Positions 16,420 to 24,939 of a stretch of 64,000 nucleotides of DNA are shown one piece after another (position 1 is the first letter of the stretch; each line of letters opens with the position of its first letter). The stretch lies in contig JFHF01000006.1 in the NCBI GenBank assembly GCA_000648925.1, forward strand, positions 62,001 through 126,000. Direction: 5' to 3'. The position numbers were made by a program, and so were the translations under genes. The notes below the pieces were generated by a model, which saw only the letters and a program-made list of their open reading frames with translations, was not told the DNA's origin and did no database searches. This stretch comes from Caballeronia jiangsuensis (GTDB taxonomy: Bacteria > Pseudomonadota > Gammaproteobacteria > Burkholderiales > Burkholderiaceae).

Positions 16420-16827
16420 ATGCACAGCATCAAACGCGTGGGACTCACGCTCGTCTTCGGATGCGCGGCGCTCGCCGCGAGTACGGCGCAGGCCGCGCCG
16501 GAGGCCATCGTCAAGGAGCTGATGACGAAGCCGCTGCCCGAGTATCCGGGCAAGGAGGCGCTGATGATCAGCGTCGAATATCCGCCGGGCTCGGTCGATC
16601 CGGTGCATCGTCATGATGCGCATGCATTCGTGTATGTGCTCGAAGGCACGATCATCATGCAGCTTCAGGGCGGCAAGGCCGTGACGCTCAAGGCCGGCGA
16701 TACGTTCTATGAAGGCCCTGAAGATATCCACACGGTGGGCCGCAACGCCAGCAAGACGAAGCGCGCGAAGTTCATCGTGCTGCTGCTCAAGGACAAGGGC
16801 AAACCGGTTCTGACGCCGGTGAAATAA
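16420..16827 (+). CDS. Secreted cupin-domain protein
   Basis: A 135-aa protein with a signal peptide (cleavage probably after ASTAQA) and a single small cupin barrel. The first cupin motif is GSVDPVHRHDAHAFVYVLEG, with the metal-binding His pair and Glu; the second is GDTFYEGPEDIHTVGRNAS with the final His. It should bind one metal ion in the periplasm, possibly as a dioxygenase, isomerase or sensor of small molecules. It starts 38 bp after the AhpD-like gene and so is likely part of the ECF41 operon. GGGAG lies upstream of the ATG. Confidence 0.85.
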   Translation: MHSIKRVGLTLVFGCAALAASTAQAAPEAIVKELMTKPLPEYPGKEALMISVEYPPGSVDPVHRHDAHAFVYVLEGTIIMQLQGGKAVTLKAGDTFYEGPEDIHTVGRNASKTKRAKFIVLLLKDKGKPVLTPVK

Positions 16828-16845
16828 AAGAAATCGAGCATGGCG

Positions 16846-16872
16846 TGTCACAAAGTGCAGGGCGTGAACGTC
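16846..16872 (+). promoter_or_regulatory. ECF41-type promoter upstream of LysR gene
   Basis: TGTCACA at 16846-16852, a 16-base spacer and CGTC at 16869-16872 reproduce the published ECF41 target consensus (TGTCACA, 16 bases, CGTC) exactly. Transcription would start near 16880, about 26 bases before the LysR ATG. It lies 2 kb from the ECF41 sigma gene, after the cupin gene. Confidence 0.75.
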
Positions 16873-16905
16873 TAGTGAGACAGAGCCACTACGTTTCGTG
16901 CCGCC

Positions 16906-17913
16906 ATGCCATCAGATCTTGCGTGTCATTCCGACGATTCGCTCGCCTATAGCTTCGTGACGAGTTATGCGGGCGTCGTTTCGTTTCTTGCGGTCGCCAA
17001 TGAAGGCAGCTTCGCGAAAGCGAGCGATCGCCTGGGTATCGGCCGCTCCGCCGTCAGCCGCAACGTGCAGAAGCTGGAAGCACAGCTCGATGCGCGTCTC
17101 TTTCTTCGCACCACGCGCAGCACGTCGCTCACGCGCGAGGGCGAGCTCTTCTACAAGAACTGTCAGCCGGGCGTGGAGCGCATCGTGCAGGCGCTCGAAG
17201 ATATGCGCGAACTGCGCAACGGGCCGCCGCGCGGACACTTGCGCATCGCGTCCGCGCCGGGTTTCGGCCGCAGGGTCGTCGCGCCGCTACTGTCCGGCTT
17301 CCATGCGCGTTATCCGGATATCGCACTGGAACTCGTGCTCAACGATCGTCCGTGCGATTTCACGGCAGATCGTGTCGATGTCGCATTTCGCGACGGTCAC
17401 ATGGAAGACAGCGAGGTCGTCGCGAAGCAATTGATCCCGATGCAGATGGTCGTGTGCGCATCGCCGGAGTATGCGTGCGAGCACGGCTTGCCGCGTCGTG
17501 TCGATGAGCTCGACAAACATCGCTGCATCAATTTCCGTACATCGGCGGGGCGTATCGCCGACTGGGAGTTCAAGGTCGATGGCCTGCCGCACAAGCGCTC
17601 GCTCGCCGCGAAGCAAACGTTCAACGACATCGACCTGATGCTGCGAGCGGTGCTCGACGGGCAGGGCATCGCGCAACTGCCTGCCTATCTCGTGTGCGAT
17701 GCGCTCAAGGCCGGGCGCCTCGTCGTATGTCTCGCTCAACATGCGCCCGACGACGGCGGCCACTATCTTTGCTATCTCAGCCGCAAGCAACTGCCCGCAC
17801 GCGTGCGTGTATTCGTCGATTACATGACCGAGCATACGCGCGCGCTCGATCTGCATTGCCTGACGACTCACATGACGAACAAGAGCGATGCGGCGCTCGT
17901 GACCGCCGATTGA
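16906..17913 (+). CDS. LysR-family transcriptional regulator
   Basis: A 335-aa LysR regulator: helix-turn-helix at residues ~22-80 (FLAVANEGSFAKASDRLGIGRSAVSRNVQKLEAQL) and a periplasmic-binding-like effector domain after LRIASAPGFGRRVVAPLLSGF. It resembles the AaeR/DsdC-like subgroup that uses a short RFRTSAG-type segment (here NFRTSAGRIADWEF). It is preceded by the ECF41 promoter at 16846-16872 and lacks a clear ribosome site, so the message would have a short weak leader. It may control the NAD(P)-binding and OsmC genes downstream, which run in the same direction. Confidence 0.9.
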   Translation: MPSDLACHSDDSLAYSFVTSYAGVVSFLAVANEGSFAKASDRLGIGRSAVSRNVQKLEAQLDARLFLRTTRSTSLTREGELFYKNCQPGVERIVQALEDMRELRNGPPRGHLRIASAPGFGRRVVAPLLSGFHARYPDIALELVLNDRPCDFTADRVDVAFRDGHMEDSEVVAKQLIPMQMVVCASPEYACEHGLPRRVDELDKHRCINFRTSAGRIADWEFKVDGLPHKRSLAAKQTFNDIDLMLRAVLDGQGIAQLPAYLVCDALKAGRLVVCLAQHAPDDGGHYLCYLSRKQLPARVRVFVDYMTEHTRALDLHCLTTHMTNKSDAALVTAD

Positions 17914-18043
17914 TGCATCGAAGGCAACACCGCGCGTCCGCTGAAGGCGCTACCGGATGCGTGCACATGAACCTACGATGCATCACGCACGACAGATTCA
18001 GCGAGCGCGACACCATTCGCGCATCGCGTCAAAGGAGAACATC

Positions 18044-18811
18044 ATGAAGATCGTAGTGATAGGCGGAAGCGGACTCATCGGCAGCAAGGTCGTGAAGAAC
18101 TTGCGAGCGCGCGGACATGAAGTGATCGCAGCGTCGCCTGCATCGGGCGTCGATACGATGACGGGCAAGGGCCTGAAAGAAGCGCTGAAGGATGCGCGCG
18201 TGGTCGTCGATGTGGCCAACTCGCCTTCGTTCGAAGACAAGGCCGTGCTCGAATTCTTCGAAACCTCGGGACGCAATCTCTTCGCTGCGGAGAAGGCGGC
18301 CGGCGTCGCGCATCATGTGGCGCTTTCGGTCGTCGGCACGGATCGCCTCGCACGAAGCGGCTATTTTCGCGGCAAGATCGCGCAGGAGAAGCTGATCCGC
18401 GAATCGGGCGTGCCGTACACGATCGTTCAGTCGACGCAGTTCTTCGAGTTCCTCGGCGGCATTGCGAAAGCGAGCGCCAATGAAAACGCGGTGCATCTGT
18501 CGGATGCGTATATTCAGCCGATCGCCTCGGGCGACGTAGCGAACGCCGTCGCGGATCGTGCAGTCAATGCGCCGGTCAATGGCGTGGTCGAGATCGCGGG
18601 TCCTGAGAAGTCGCGTCTTTCCGATCTAATGCAGCGCTATTTCAACGCGACGGGCGATGCAAGGACGGTCGTCGCCGACGAGAACGCGCTCTACTTCGGC
18701 GCGCAGCTCGCGGCGGACACGCTCTTGCCAGGCGCACAAGCGCATCTCGGTGCAATGAATTTCGATGCGTGGTTCGAAGAGAGCCGGAGCGAGGTTCAAG
18801 CGGCGCATTGA
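18044..18811 (+). CDS. NAD(P)-binding NmrA/atypical SDR-like protein
   Basis: A 255-aa Rossmann-fold protein beginning MKIVVIGGSGLIGSKVVKNL, with the NAD(P)-binding GGSGLIG loop and the NmrA-like segments HHVALSVVGTDRLARSGYFRGKIAQEK and YTIVQSTQFFEF. It could be an oxidoreductase, a quinone-reductase-like enzyme or a redox sensor. Proteins of this kind are frequent in ECF41 neighbourhoods. AAAGGAG precedes the ATG strongly. It is followed after 22 bp by the OsmC/Ohr gene, so the two probably form one operon. Confidence 0.85.
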   Translation: MKIVVIGGSGLIGSKVVKNLRARGHEVIAASPASGVDTMTGKGLKEALKDARVVVDVANSPSFEDKAVLEFFETSGRNLFAAEKAAGVAHHVALSVVGTDRLARSGYFRGKIAQEKLIRESGVPYTIVQSTQFFEFLGGIAKASANENAVHLSDAYIQPIASGDVANAVADRAVNAPVNGVVEIAGPEKSRLSDLMQRYFNATGDARTVVADENALYFGAQLAADTLLPGAQAHLGAMNFDAWFEESRSEVQAAH

Positions 18812-18833
18812 ACGATTTGTGGAAGGGGCCGTC

Positions 18834-19370
18834 ATGGAGCCGCTCCAGCCGCCGCCCGTCAGCCTGCTCGACAAGTATGAAGGTCACGACGTGCAGCCGT
18901 TGTATTCGACGACCGTCACCGTCACGGGCGGCGATGCGGGGCATGGCCGCGTCTCGGGCATGGCCCGCTCCGACGACGGCAATCTCGAACTCGACCTGCG
19001 CATGCCGCAAGCGCTCGGCGGCCCCGGCGGTGGCACGAACCCCGAACAGTTGTTCGCCGCAGGCTATGCCGCGTGCTTTCATGGCGCGCTCATCTTGCTG
19101 GCGGCGCGCGCGGGTATCGCGGTGGAGGGCGCGAGCGTGTCCGTTACGATCGAATTCGGCCGCGATCCGATGGACGGCCTCTTCGTGCTTACCGCGCACA
19201 CGCGCGTTCAGATGCGTGGCATCGAACGCGCGGCAGCGGAAGAACTCGTGCGCAACACCGAACGCTTTTGCCCTTATACGAAGATGACGCGCAAGGGTAT
19301 CGTCAATATCGTTTCGCTTGCAGCAGATAGCGATGCCACGGATCATTCGGCAGGCACACGCGCCGTCTGA
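18834..19370 (+). CDS. OsmC/Ohr-family peroxidase
   Basis: A 178-aa thiol peroxidase of the OsmC/Ohr family, which reduces organic hydroperoxides. The two catalytic Cys are visible in GYAACFHGAL and RFCPYTKMTRKG, with the Ohr-type GGPGGGTNPEQLFAAGYAACF approach to the first. It is about 35 residues longer than a typical Ohr at its ends. A GGAAGGGG ribosome site precedes the ATG at 18834. The gene follows the NAD(P)-binding protein and its last 28 bp overlap the end of the opposite-strand AAHS transporter. Confidence 0.88.
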   Translation: MEPLQPPPVSLLDKYEGHDVQPLYSTTVTVTGGDAGHGRVSGMARSDDGNLELDLRMPQALGGPGGGTNPEQLFAAGYAACFHGALILLAARAGIAVEGASVSVTIEFGRDPMDGLFVLTAHTRVQMRGIERAAAEELVRNTERFCPYTKMTRKGIVNIVSLAADSDATDHSAGTRAV

Positions 19371-20725
19371 TCGAGTGGGTCTGCTTGACGCGATGCATCG
19401 CGTCTGCTCAACGCGCCTAACGCGAACGCCGCAATGAACGCGGGAATCGCGAGCAGCGTGAAGACCGCGCTGAATTGCAGGCCCATGCTCATGAGAAGGC
19501 CACCGGTCATCGCGCCCGCCACCGCGCCCATGCGCCCGATGCCGAGCATCCATGCAACGCCCGTTGCGCGGCTTCGTGTCGGATAGAACGACGCCGCGAG
19601 CGCGGACATCGACGTGACCGCGCTCGTCACGGCCGTTCCCGTCAGGAAGATGAGCACCGCGAGCCAGAACTGATCCGCGACCCCGCGTCCGATCGTCAGC
19701 ACAAGCGCCGCCGCGAGCACGTAGGCGCATGCGTTCACGCGTCGCGGATTGGCCTTGTCCATCACCCAGCCGAGACACAGGTTGCCGAGAATGCCGCCGA
19801 GCGGAAAGAGCGACGTCGTGAGCGCGGCGCGTTCGGCGGAGAAGCCGGCGTCCTTGAAAAGCGTGGGAAGCCAGTTGGTCAGCAGATAGAAGATCAACAG
19901 GCCCATGAAATACGCGAGCCATAACATGGATGTGCCGAAACGATAAGGACGCGAGACGACGAGTCCGAGCGCGGACTTGTCCGCGCCGCCGGTGCGCGTG
20001 TCGGCGGCGGTGAACGCGATGCGTGCGCCTTCGGCGAGACGCGCATCGTTGGAGATGCGTCGCAGCACGCGCGCTATCTTTTGCGCGGGATGTTTTCTCA
20101 GGACCATGAACTGCGCCGACTCGGGCAGCAGAAAAAGCAGCAGCACCGTGAGCACGATCGGGCCGATGCCGCCGGCGACGAGCACGCTCGGCCAGCCGAA
20201 ATGCGGTATGAGCCACGCGGCGCACAAGCCGCCTATCGAAAGGCCCACGGAGAAGCCGCAGAACATCGTGTTGACGACGACCGCACGAATGCGCGCGGGT
20301 GCGTACTCCGACATCAGCGTGACGGCGTTGGGCATCGCAGCGCCGAGGCCCAGGCCGGTAAGAAAGCGCCACGCGGTCAGCGTTTCGACCGAGCTTGCTT
20401 GTGCCGACGCGAGGCTCCACACGCCGAAGAAGAACACGGAAAGCGCGAGCACCGCCTTGCGTCCGATGCGGTCGGCAGCCGGTCCCGCCGCGAGGGCGCC
20501 GATGCCGAGCCCGACGAGCGCCGCACTCATCACGGGACCCAATGCTGCTCGCGTGATGCCCCAGTCACCGATCAACGACGGCGCAATGAATCCGACTGCC
20601 GCCGTATCGAAGCCATCGGCCGCGACGACGAGAAAGCACAGGATCAGGATGACCCATTGATACGGCGAGAAACGCTCGCCGTCGATAAAGCTCTGGACCT
20701 CGATGGTCCCGAAGTTCTTTTCCAT
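19343..20725 (-). CDS. MFS transporter, aromatic acid:H+ symporter (AAHS) type
   Basis: A 460-aa, 12-segment transporter with AAHS/PcaK-like features: a hydrophilic N-terminus with FIDGERFSPYQWVILILCFLVVAADGFDTAAVGFIAPSL, then GPAADRIGRKAVL and MSEYAPARIRAVVV. PcaK-type members import 4-hydroxybenzoate and related acids; the Asp in the DGFD segment is needed for transport in the family. It is the last gene of the SDR-flavoprotein-NIPSNAP operon, 75 bp after the NIPSNAP gene, and presumably imports its substrate. Convergent overlap of 28 bp with the OsmC gene. Confidence 0.88.
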   Translation of the reverse strand: MEKNFGTIEVQSFIDGERFSPYQWVILILCFLVVAADGFDTAAVGFIAPSLIGDWGITRAALGPVMSAALVGLGIGALAAGPAADRIGRKAVLALSVFFFGVWSLASAQASSVETLTAWRFLTGLGLGAAMPNAVTLMSEYAPARIRAVVVNTMFCGFSVGLSIGGLCAAWLIPHFGWPSVLVAGGIGPIVLTVLLLFLLPESAQFMVLRKHPAQKIARVLRRISNDARLAEGARIAFTAADTRTGGADKSALGLVVSRPYRFGTSMLWLAYFMGLLIFYLLTNWLPTLFKDAGFSAERAALTTSLFPLGGILGNLCLGWVMDKANPRRVNACAYVLAAALVLTIGRGVADQFWLAVLIFLTGTAVTSAVTSMSALAASFYPTRSRATGVAWMLGIGRMGAVAGAMTGGLLMSMGLQFSAVFTLLAIPAFIAAFALGALSRRDASRQADPLDQTARVPAE

Positions 20726-20799
20726 GCCGGTATGTCTCCATTCATTTATCTAAAAGCTATCGCAAGGATGCGGCCTTCTTCGTGCCGCTATGCCCGGTT

Positions 20800-21135
20800 C
20801 TAACGCACTGCGGGCGAAAGGCTTCTGAACTCGACGCGCCTGATGATGCGGCTCTCCTGCGCGACGATCAGATGCGCCGATGCCTGCAGATAAGCGGGCC
20901 ATTCGGGATCGTTGTCGCGTGCGGTGCGCCGCTGGTCGTAATCCCCGATACTCTCGTAGCCCCACAGATGCACGACCTGATTCAATGCGCCGATATCGCT
21001 CATATAAAAGCCGACTGGCGCGCCGAGGTACTTGAGTTGTATCGGCATAGCGAGACGATCGAATACGTCGATGAATTCCGCCATGCCGCGCGGCCTGATC
21101 GTGTAGATACGATGATCGATGATTGGCTTGCTCAT
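20800..21135 (-). CDS. NIPSNAP-family protein
   Basis: A 111-aa ferredoxin-like-fold protein (NIPSNAP, dimeric alpha/beta barrel type): IIDHRIYTIRPRGMAEFIDVF opens the domain and WGYESIGDYDQRRTARDNDPEW closes the typical half. Such proteins often sit in catabolic operons, with poorly known roles. The ATG at 21135 overlaps the stop of the flavoprotein gene (ATGA), a sign of translational coupling. Confidence 0.85.
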   Translation of the reverse strand: MSKPIIDHRIYTIRPRGMAEFIDVFDRLAMPIQLKYLGAPVGFYMSDIGALNQVVHLWGYESIGDYDQRRTARDNDPEWPAYLQASAHLIVAQESRIIRRVEFRSLSPAVR

Positions 21136-22877
21136 GCCGCGCTCCTCAATTCGCTGGAATTCGCGCGCGCGTCGATACGGCCCGCGAGATGTAGTCCGAT
21201 GAGATACCCGAACGTCATGATCGGGCCGAGCGTGATGCCTGCGCCGGGATAGTTGCCGCCCATGACGCTCGCGCGATCGTTGCCGACTGCATAGAGCCCG
21301 GGAATCGGCTCGCTGCCTTTGAGTACTTGTCCGTGCGGATTCGTTGCAATGCCATCGAACGTGCCGAGGTCGCCCATCACGACCTTGAGCGCGTAGTACG
21401 GGCCATCGTTGATCGGCGCGACGCAAGGATTCGGCTTGTGCGCGGGATCGCCGAGATAGCGGTTGAATGAAGTCGTGCCGCGGCCGAATGCGTTGTCCTT
21501 GCCTGCCACGGCGTCGCGGTTATATTCGCGCACGGTCGCTTCCAGCGCGCTTGCGTCGATGCCTGCGTGCCGCGCGAGTTCCAGAAGCGTGCGGCCTTTG
21601 ACGAGATAGCCGCTTTTCAGATGGGACCTGAGCGGAATCGGCGCGGGCTTTGCAAAGCCGAGGCCGTATTTGCGGATCGTCGCGTGATCGCAAATGAGCC
21701 ACATCGCCGTTTCCTTTTCATCGCGGCATGCTTCGATCATCGCCGCGCCGACATCGTGATAAGAATTCGATTCGTTGGTGAAGCGCACGCCGCCGCGCGT
21801 CACGCCGATCACGCCCGGCTTGTAGCGATCGAGCAGATGCGGAAACACGCCGTATTTCCCGTCTTTCAGCGGCACGCGCGAGACCGGCATCCATGCGGCA
21901 GGCTGCGGATAGCGGATATCGACGCGGCCGCCCACGCGCTCGGCCATGCGCGCGCCATCGCCGGTATTGCCTGCGGGCACCGGCGATACATGCTCGCCGC
22001 CGCGCCGCACATGAGGATATGCCTTCGCAATGCGTGCGACATCATGCGAGAAACCGCCGCACGCGAGCACGACGCCACGCCGCGCGGTGATGCGCGTTTC
22101 GCGTCCATCCGCGATGACGATCGCGCCCGTCACGCGGCCCTTCACCGTAGTGAGTTCCTTCGCGCCCGTGCTCGTATGAATCGGAATGCCGAGATCAAGC
22201 GCGGACTTGGCGAGGCGCGCGGCGAGGGCATTGCCGCTCGTGATCTGCACGCCGCGCTTATAGAGCGCGAGTTCCCCGATATGACTCGCAAGCCGCTTTG
22301 CGACATACCATGCCGACGCAAGCGATTTCGTCGCGTTGAAGAAATGCTTGAGATCCGCGCTCGACGAATTGAACATCATGCCGATGAACGTGATCGTCTT
22401 GAGCGGCGGGCGCAGGCGCGCGATGTCTTTGCCCAGTGCGCGCGCATCGAAGGGCTTTGCGACGACAGAGCGTCCCACATCGACACCGCCCGGCGCATCG
22501 GGATGATAGTCGGGGTAGAGCGTCGGCAGGAATTCGACCGAGGTCTCGCGCTCGAAGAAGTCGATCATGCGCGGGCCGTTGTCGAGAAACGCATCGACGG
22601 CGGCTTCGTCGTACATCGCGCCGGTCTCGCCACGCATGTATTGAATCGCGGCTGCACGCGTATCCTGAACACCCGCGTCCTTCGCGTGGCGATTGCCGGG
22701 TATCCACAGCACGCCGCCCGAGAATGCGGTCGTGCCACCGAAGTATCGTTCCTTCTCGACGACGATCACGTCGAGCCCTTGCTTCTTCGCTGTGATGGCC
22801 GTCGAAAGGCCGCCGGCGCCCGAGCCGATCACGAGCACATCGCAAGCGAGATCGGACGACCGCGTTACGGTAGTCAT
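21132..22877 (-). CDS. FAD-dependent dehydrogenase, 3-ketosteroid-delta1-dehydrogenase-like
   Basis: A 581-aa flavoprotein of the fumarate reductase/KstD family. The FAD-binding GSGAGGLSTAITAKKQG near residue 17, GGTTAFSGGVLWIPGN, VLACGGFSHD and C-terminal GNYPGAGITLGP are all present. GPYYALKVVMGDLGT resembles the KstD segment carrying a catalytic Tyr. KstD enzymes desaturate the ketone-bearing ring of steroids; relatives act on other cyclic ketones. AAAGGAC precedes the ATG. The neighbours (SDR, NIPSNAP, AAHS importer) suggest a small catabolic unit for an alicyclic or aromatic acid. Substrate not decided; no other steroid-degradation genes are visible. Confidence 0.85.
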   Translation of the reverse strand: MTTVTRSSDLACDVLVIGSGAGGLSTAITAKKQGLDVIVVEKERYFGGTTAFSGGVLWIPGNRHAKDAGVQDTRAAAIQYMRGETGAMYDEAAVDAFLDNGPRMIDFFERETSVEFLPTLYPDYHPDAPGGVDVGRSVVAKPFDARALGKDIARLRPPLKTITFIGMMFNSSSADLKHFFNATKSLASAWYVAKRLASHIGELALYKRGVQITSGNALAARLAKSALDLGIPIHTSTGAKELTTVKGRVTGAIVIADGRETRITARRGVVLACGGFSHDVARIAKAYPHVRRGGEHVSPVPAGNTGDGARMAERVGGRVDIRYPQPAAWMPVSRVPLKDGKYGVFPHLLDRYKPGVIGVTRGGVRFTNESNSYHDVGAAMIEACRDEKETAMWLICDHATIRKYGLGFAKPAPIPLRSHLKSGYLVKGRTLLELARHAGIDASALEATVREYNRDAVAGKDNAFGRGTTSFNRYLGDPAHKPNPCVAPINDGPYYALKVVMGDLGTFDGIATNPHGQVLKGSEPIPGLYAVGNDRASVMGGNYPGAGITLGPIMTFGYLIGLHLAGRIDARANSSELRSAA

Positions 22878-22937
22878 GATGATGTCCTTTGATTGGAAGC
22901 GGGCGCGTTGCGCACCCGCGAGATGGAAGGCCGCGTT

Positions 22938-23777
22938 TCAGGCGGTGCGCGGCGCTTCGAAGCCGGGACGCGGAACGAGGTCCATCAACATGCATTCGAA
23001 GCCGCCATCGACGGCAAGCTCCGCGCCGTTCACATACGCCGCGCGCTGGCTCGCGAGAAACGCCACGACTTCCGCGATATCGCGCGGCTCGCCGATACGC
23101 CTGCTCGCGGTCATCGCGCTGCGGCGCGCTTCGACATCGCCTTGCTCATAGAACGCCTTCGAGAGCGGCGTGCGGATCATGCCGGGGCAGACCGTGTTGC
23201 TGCGCACGCCACGCGCGCCCCATTCGGCGGCGATCTGGCGCGACAGCATCGCGATGCCGGCCTTGCTGGGGCTATATGCGCCGCTCCAGGTTTGCGGATG
23301 ATGCGCCGCCACCGATGCGATATGCACGATGCTGCCCGCGCCACGCGCCAGCATGCCGCGTCCGAATGACTGTGCGCACAACATATAGCCCGTGAGATTG
23401 ACGGCGAGCATCGCATTCCACGCATCGAGGCCGATATCTTCGATGCCGCCCGCTCTCAACAAACCCGCATTGTTCACGAGTACATCGACATGGCCGAACT
23501 TTCGCTCGACCTGATCGCGTGCGCGGTTCACGCTCGCCGCATCGGCGATATCGCAGGCAATGGCAATCGCATCCACGCCGCTTGCGCGCAGCGCTTCGGC
23601 CACTTCGTTGCAACCCGCTTCATCGCGATCGAGCAATGCGAGGCGAGTGCCCGCATCCGCGAATGTCGATGCGATGGCGCGGCCGATGCCGCCCGCCGCA
23701 CCCGTCACCACACACACGCTCGATTCGAGCCCGAGCCAATGCGGCGCGGTGTGATCCCGCGCGACCTGATTAGTCAT
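22938..23777 (-). CDS. Short-chain dehydrogenase/reductase (SDR)
   Basis: A 279-aa classical SDR: TGAAGGIG cofactor loop near residue 25, Asp in LLDRDEAGC suggesting NAD rather than NADP, NNAG, catalytic Ser in IVHIASVAA, YSPSK catalytic Tyr/Lys, and C-terminal NGAELAVDGGF. Probably oxidises or reduces a secondary alcohol/ketone in the pathway. The start at 23777 is set by AGGAGACAAGG directly upstream. First gene of the operon, divergent from the AraC gene at 23913. Confidence 0.88.
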   Translation of the reverse strand: MTNQVARDHTAPHWLGLESSVCVVTGAAGGIGRAIASTFADAGTRLALLDRDEAGCNEVAEALRASGVDAIAIACDIADAASVNRARDQVERKFGHVDVLVNNAGLLRAGGIEDIGLDAWNAMLAVNLTGYMLCAQSFGRGMLARGAGSIVHIASVAAHHPQTWSGAYSPSKAGIAMLSRQIAAEWGARGVRSNTVCPGMIRTPLSKAFYEQGDVEARRSAMTASRRIGEPRDIAEVVAFLASQRAAYVNGAELAVDGGFECMLMDLVPRPGFEAPRTA

Positions 23778-23912
23778 CCTTGTCTCCTGAGTCCATTCGA
23801 TGCGAAGGCGCGATAGCCTTGCCCGTGAAAAAAGTATATTCACGGCCTTGCATAAAAAATTGGACAAAGGCGGCAGACGACAGGACAATTTGTGCATCAG
23901 GAGACGCGCGAC

Positions 23913-24806
23913 ATGAGGAAAATCCCTAACTACAACTTGTACGGAGAATCCGCGCGTCCGCCGTGGTATGACGCGTTCAACTTCGAGTGGATCGCCGAGC
24001 GTAGCGCGCCGAACGACTGGCATATCGACGCGCATCGTCATGACGCGCTCTTGCAATTTCTGTACATTCGCGGCGGCGGCGGGCAAGTGCTGATCGAGAA
24101 CCGCATGATCGATATCCTGCCGCCGTGCGTCATCGTGCTGCCTGCGCAAACGGTGCATGGATTCAACTTCGCGCCGGACGTCGATGGTCTGGTCGTAACC
24201 GTCGCACAAAGATCGATCGAGGCGCTTGCATCGATCGCGGCGCCGGGGCTCATTCCCGTGCTGCAACGCGCGGGGCTTTCGCGTATCAGCGCCCAGTCCG
24301 TGAAGGAAAGCGCGTTCATGCCGATCCTTGAATTGCTGGAGCGGGAGTTTCGCGCGACGAACCGTGGACACATGGCGGCGGGCATGTCGCTGTTGATTGC
24401 ACTTTTCGTGCATGTCGCGCGGCTATGCGAGAGTGCGTCCGCGCCGAGCGTCGCATCGACAGAAAGACGCGTGCAACAGATCAAGCGCTTCAGGGAACTG
24501 GTGGCCGCGCACTTTCGCGAGCATCAGCCCGTGGATTTCTATGCGCAGAAGCTCGGCATGACGGTCACGCAACTCGGACGCATCTGCCGCGAGGAGATAT
24601 CGAGCTCGCCGCTCGCCATGATCAACGAACATCTCGTGCGCGAGGCACAGCGCGATCTCGTTTATTCGAGCATGTCGGTCAAGCAGATCGCGCATGGATT
24701 GGGCTTTGCCGATATCGCATATTTCAGCCGCTATTTCCGCAAGCAGACGGGCGTCACGCCGACGCAATTTCAGGCCGAAGCGCATAAGGCGCTGGCCATT
24801 CAATAG
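23913..24806 (+). CDS. AraC/XylS-family regulator, PobR-like
   Basis: A 297-aa regulator with an N-terminal cupin sensor (WHIDAHRHDALLQFLYIRGGGG; PAQTVHGFNF) and a C-terminal double helix-turn-helix (YAQKLGMTVTQLGRICREE; VKQIAHGLGFADIAYFSRYFRKQTG). It resembles the AraC-type PobR that activates 4-hydroxybenzoate genes in pseudomonads. The ATG at 23913 is chosen over the in-frame GTG at 23892 because AGGAG sits at good distance before it. Divergent from the SDR-flavoprotein operon with 135 bp between, so its likely target is that operon and the AAHS importer. Confidence 0.88.
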   Translation: MRKIPNYNLYGESARPPWYDAFNFEWIAERSAPNDWHIDAHRHDALLQFLYIRGGGGQVLIENRMIDILPPCVIVLPAQTVHGFNFAPDVDGLVVTVAQRSIEALASIAAPGLIPVLQRAGLSRISAQSVKESAFMPILELLEREFRATNRGHMAAGMSLLIALFVHVARLCESASAPSVASTERRVQQIKRFRELVAAHFREHQPVDFYAQKLGMTVTQLGRICREEISSSPLAMINEHLVREAQRDLVYSSMSVKQIAHGLGFADIAYFSRYFRKQTGVTPTQFQAEAHKALAIQ

Positions 24807-24939
24807 CGTGTTCGCACGGATGTCTGAGGGTTGCCACCTTCGTGCAAGCGTGCGATGCTTCGCCGTGCTGCGAATCGACCAAAACAAAAACGGCGCGAGC
24901 GAGACCAGTCCGGTTCACTGATCCTTTTGAGGAGGGAGC

